Position numbers and translations under genes: made by a program. The notes beneath the pieces were generated by a model that was not told the DNA's origin, made no database searches, and saw only the letters and a program-made list of their open reading frames with translations. From the NCBI GenBank assembly GCA_007119075.1, contig SKQJ01000445.1, forward strand, positions 1 through 8,719: 8,719 bases of DNA. The letters run 5' to 3'. Positions 7,702-8,719 of the stretch are shown here, one piece after another; position 1 is the stretch's first letter, and the number at the start of each line of letters is the position of its first letter. Source of the stretch: Bacteroidales bacterium. GTDB taxonomy: Bacteria; Bacteroidota; Bacteroidia; Bacteroidales; PUMT01.

Positions 7702-7721
7702 CATCATTTAACCTGCAGTCA

Positions 7722-8719
7722 ATGATAAAAATACCGGGAAAATTCACCGCAATGCTTTTCCTTCTGGCCGCCTTATGCTTTATGGCTTGTGAGTCAGGAC
7801 AAGAACTGTCGGAAAGCGATTTTAAGTTTGACGGTCCACTGGGATCTGACGGAGCGGTTATTGAAAAGCTTGGCACCAATCTTTTCAGGGTAACGCTTGG
7901 CCATGCCCCCAATCAGCCGCAATGGAACAACAAGCTTAATTTCGAGATCACCGGGAATGCGCGCGGGAACGATCTTGTGCTCATAGTTGAGGGTCCCCCG
8001 CAGTACGCCATGAACGAGTATTTCTATTCGTGGTCGTACGACATGCAAAACTGGAACCCGGTGCACTGGAAAGCCGGATACAGGGAAAGTCCCGAAATCG
8101 ACACGCTGGTATTTCCTGTCTTTGAGAATGACCGGGTTTTTGTCGGGCATCAGGTACCGATATCCTACGAACAGATTGAAGCATTTATTTCGGAGATTGA
8201 GTCTGATGACAACGTGAAGGTCCACATCCCCGGCAAATCACTTGGAGGTCGCAATCTCTACAGGATTACGATTGCAGATCCTTCCGGCAATATTCCCGAA
8301 GATGAAAGGTGGGTCCATTATTATATAAATTCCCATCCGGGAGAACATAACGCCCAATGGAGAATGATCGGAAAGATCGAATGGCTGCTCGGTGAAGAAG
8401 CCAGGGAGTTCCGGCAGCACTCGATCAACCATTTTGTGCTGATGATGAGCCCCGATGCGCCCCATAATGGCTGGTACAGGGTAAACGCACAGGGAACAGA
8501 CATGAACAGGAGCTATTTCCCGGAGGGCTCCGACAGGGAAAAGCAGGCCCACGAAGCGTTTATATTTCAGCGTGATCTTGAGGATCTGATGGAATCGGGG
8601 CCTCCCGTAACGACCCTGTGGGGTCATCATACCTGGGGAGGACCTGTGGAGCCTTTGCTATATTTAGTTGAGGAAGGTCTGCCGGGCCCCTGGACCAGGT
8701 GGCGTGATATCCTGCAGGA
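7722..8719 (+). CDS. M14 zinc carboxypeptidase, CCP-like, lipoprotein, 3' end missing
   Basis: Metallo-carboxypeptidase of family M14, which removes C-terminal residues from peptides using one zinc ion. The frame is open from ATG 7722 to the right edge (332 codons seen). Residues 1-23 form a lipoprotein signal: Lys3 and Lys7, a hydrophobic core, lipobox FMAC with Cys23. Residues about 33-190 resemble the N-terminal beta-sandwich of cytosolic-carboxypeptidase-like M14 proteins (NLFRVTLG, FEITGNARGNDLVLIV, VPISYEQIEAF, GKSLGGRNLYRITI). The catalytic domain then begins: zinc ligands H205 and E208 in SHPGEHNAQW, a probable substrate-binding R253 in GWYRVNAQGTDMNR, N262-R263 for the terminal carboxylate, and the third zinc ligand H302 or H303 in LWGHHTWGG. 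The general-base Glu region lies past the edge, so activity cannot be confirmed. The ATG is preferred over Met11 because it keeps the basic n-region; an in-frame stop lies at 7686-7688. Predicted location is an outer or inner membrane surface. The substrate is unknown; peptides or peptidoglycan stems are possible. It lies behind a terminator and so is probably transcribed separately from susCD. Confidence 0.9.
   Translation, partial: MIKIPGKFTAMLFLLAALCFMACESGQELSESDFKFDGPLGSDGAVIEKLGTNLFRVTLGHAPNQPQWNNKLNFEITGNARGNDLVLIVEGPPQYAMNEYFYSWSYDMQNWNPVHWKAGYRESPEIDTLVFPVFENDRVFVGHQVPISYEQIEAFISEIESDDNVKVHIPGKSLGGRNLYRITIADPSGNIPEDERWVHYYINSHPGEHNAQWRMIGKIEWLLGEEAREFRQHSINHFVLMMSPDAPHNGWYRVNAQGTDMNRSYFPEGSDREKQAHEAFIFQRDLEDLMESGPPVTTLWGHHTWGGPVEPLLYLVEEGLPGPWTRWRDILQ

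Larger units (their letters stand above)
7392..7721. other. Gene-free gap between susD and carboxypeptidase genes
   Basis: This 330-base stretch holds the terminator hairpin and a smaller 6-base-pair hairpin upstream of it (ccgggt at 7416-7421, acccgg at 7428-7433). The 7500-7660 part is unremarkable, moderately GC-rich sequence in which I recognise nothing. A candidate promoter lies at 7671-7701. A 70-codon open frame at 7486-7698 exists but starts inside the terminator arm and resembles no protein I know, so I do not call it. No tRNA-like cloverleaf or transposon end was seen. Confidence 0.6.

Noticed and set aside
7794..8225. 143-codon antisense open frame opposite the carboxypeptidase start region
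   Set aside because: The + strand frame here encodes a lipoprotein signal and an M14-type N-terminal domain leading into HPGE, so the antisense frame is incidental.

Overview
The window reads as a piece of a Bacteroidota (Bacteroidetes) chromosome. The main evidence is a tandem SusC/SusD outer-membrane uptake pair, lipoprotein-type leaders on several products, and A-rich sequence without Shine-Dalgarno motifs before the start codons, as is usual in this phylum. Base composition is fairly balanced, and the gaps before susC and susD are AT-rich. I cannot name a genus. All recognised genes are on the + strand.

Layout: (1) 1-1263, the 3' part of a Gfo/Idh/MocA-family NAD(P)-dependent oxidoreductase that is cut by the left edge; its visible N-terminus holds a lipobox-like end of an export signal. 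(2) 1292-2227, a hydroxypyruvate-isomerase-like TIM-barrel protein with a twin-arginine (Tat) leader. (3) 2329-5430, a SusC-type TonB-dependent outer-membrane transporter. (4) 5475-7391, a SusD/RagB-type surface lipoprotein. A strong hairpin terminator at 7455-7487 closes this block. (5) After a gene-free gap of about 330 bases, 7722 to the right edge holds the 5' part of an M14 zinc carboxypeptidase of the cytosolic-carypeptidase-like (CCP-like) type, with a lipoprotein signal. It is cut by the right edge.

How the genes may work together (inference): SusC and SusD would bring a ligand across the outer membrane. The two upstream enzymes both appear to be exported, so they would act on the ligand in the periplasm. 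A dehydrogenase paired with a metal-dependent TIM-barrel enzyme fits the known logic of oxidising a sugar to a keto-sugar and then isomerising it or cleaving it by elimination, as in 3-keto-glycoside pathways. No classical glycoside hydrolase lies in the window. The carboxypeptidase sits behind a terminator with its own candidate promoter and is probably a separate unit, so its link to the uptake locus is uncertain.

No tRNA, rRNA, CRISPR array, insertion sequence or phage gene was recognised. The most notable points are the apparently export-targeted redox/TIM-barrel pair beside SusCD, the misleading TTG start at 88 in the first gene, and the two genes that run off the window edges.
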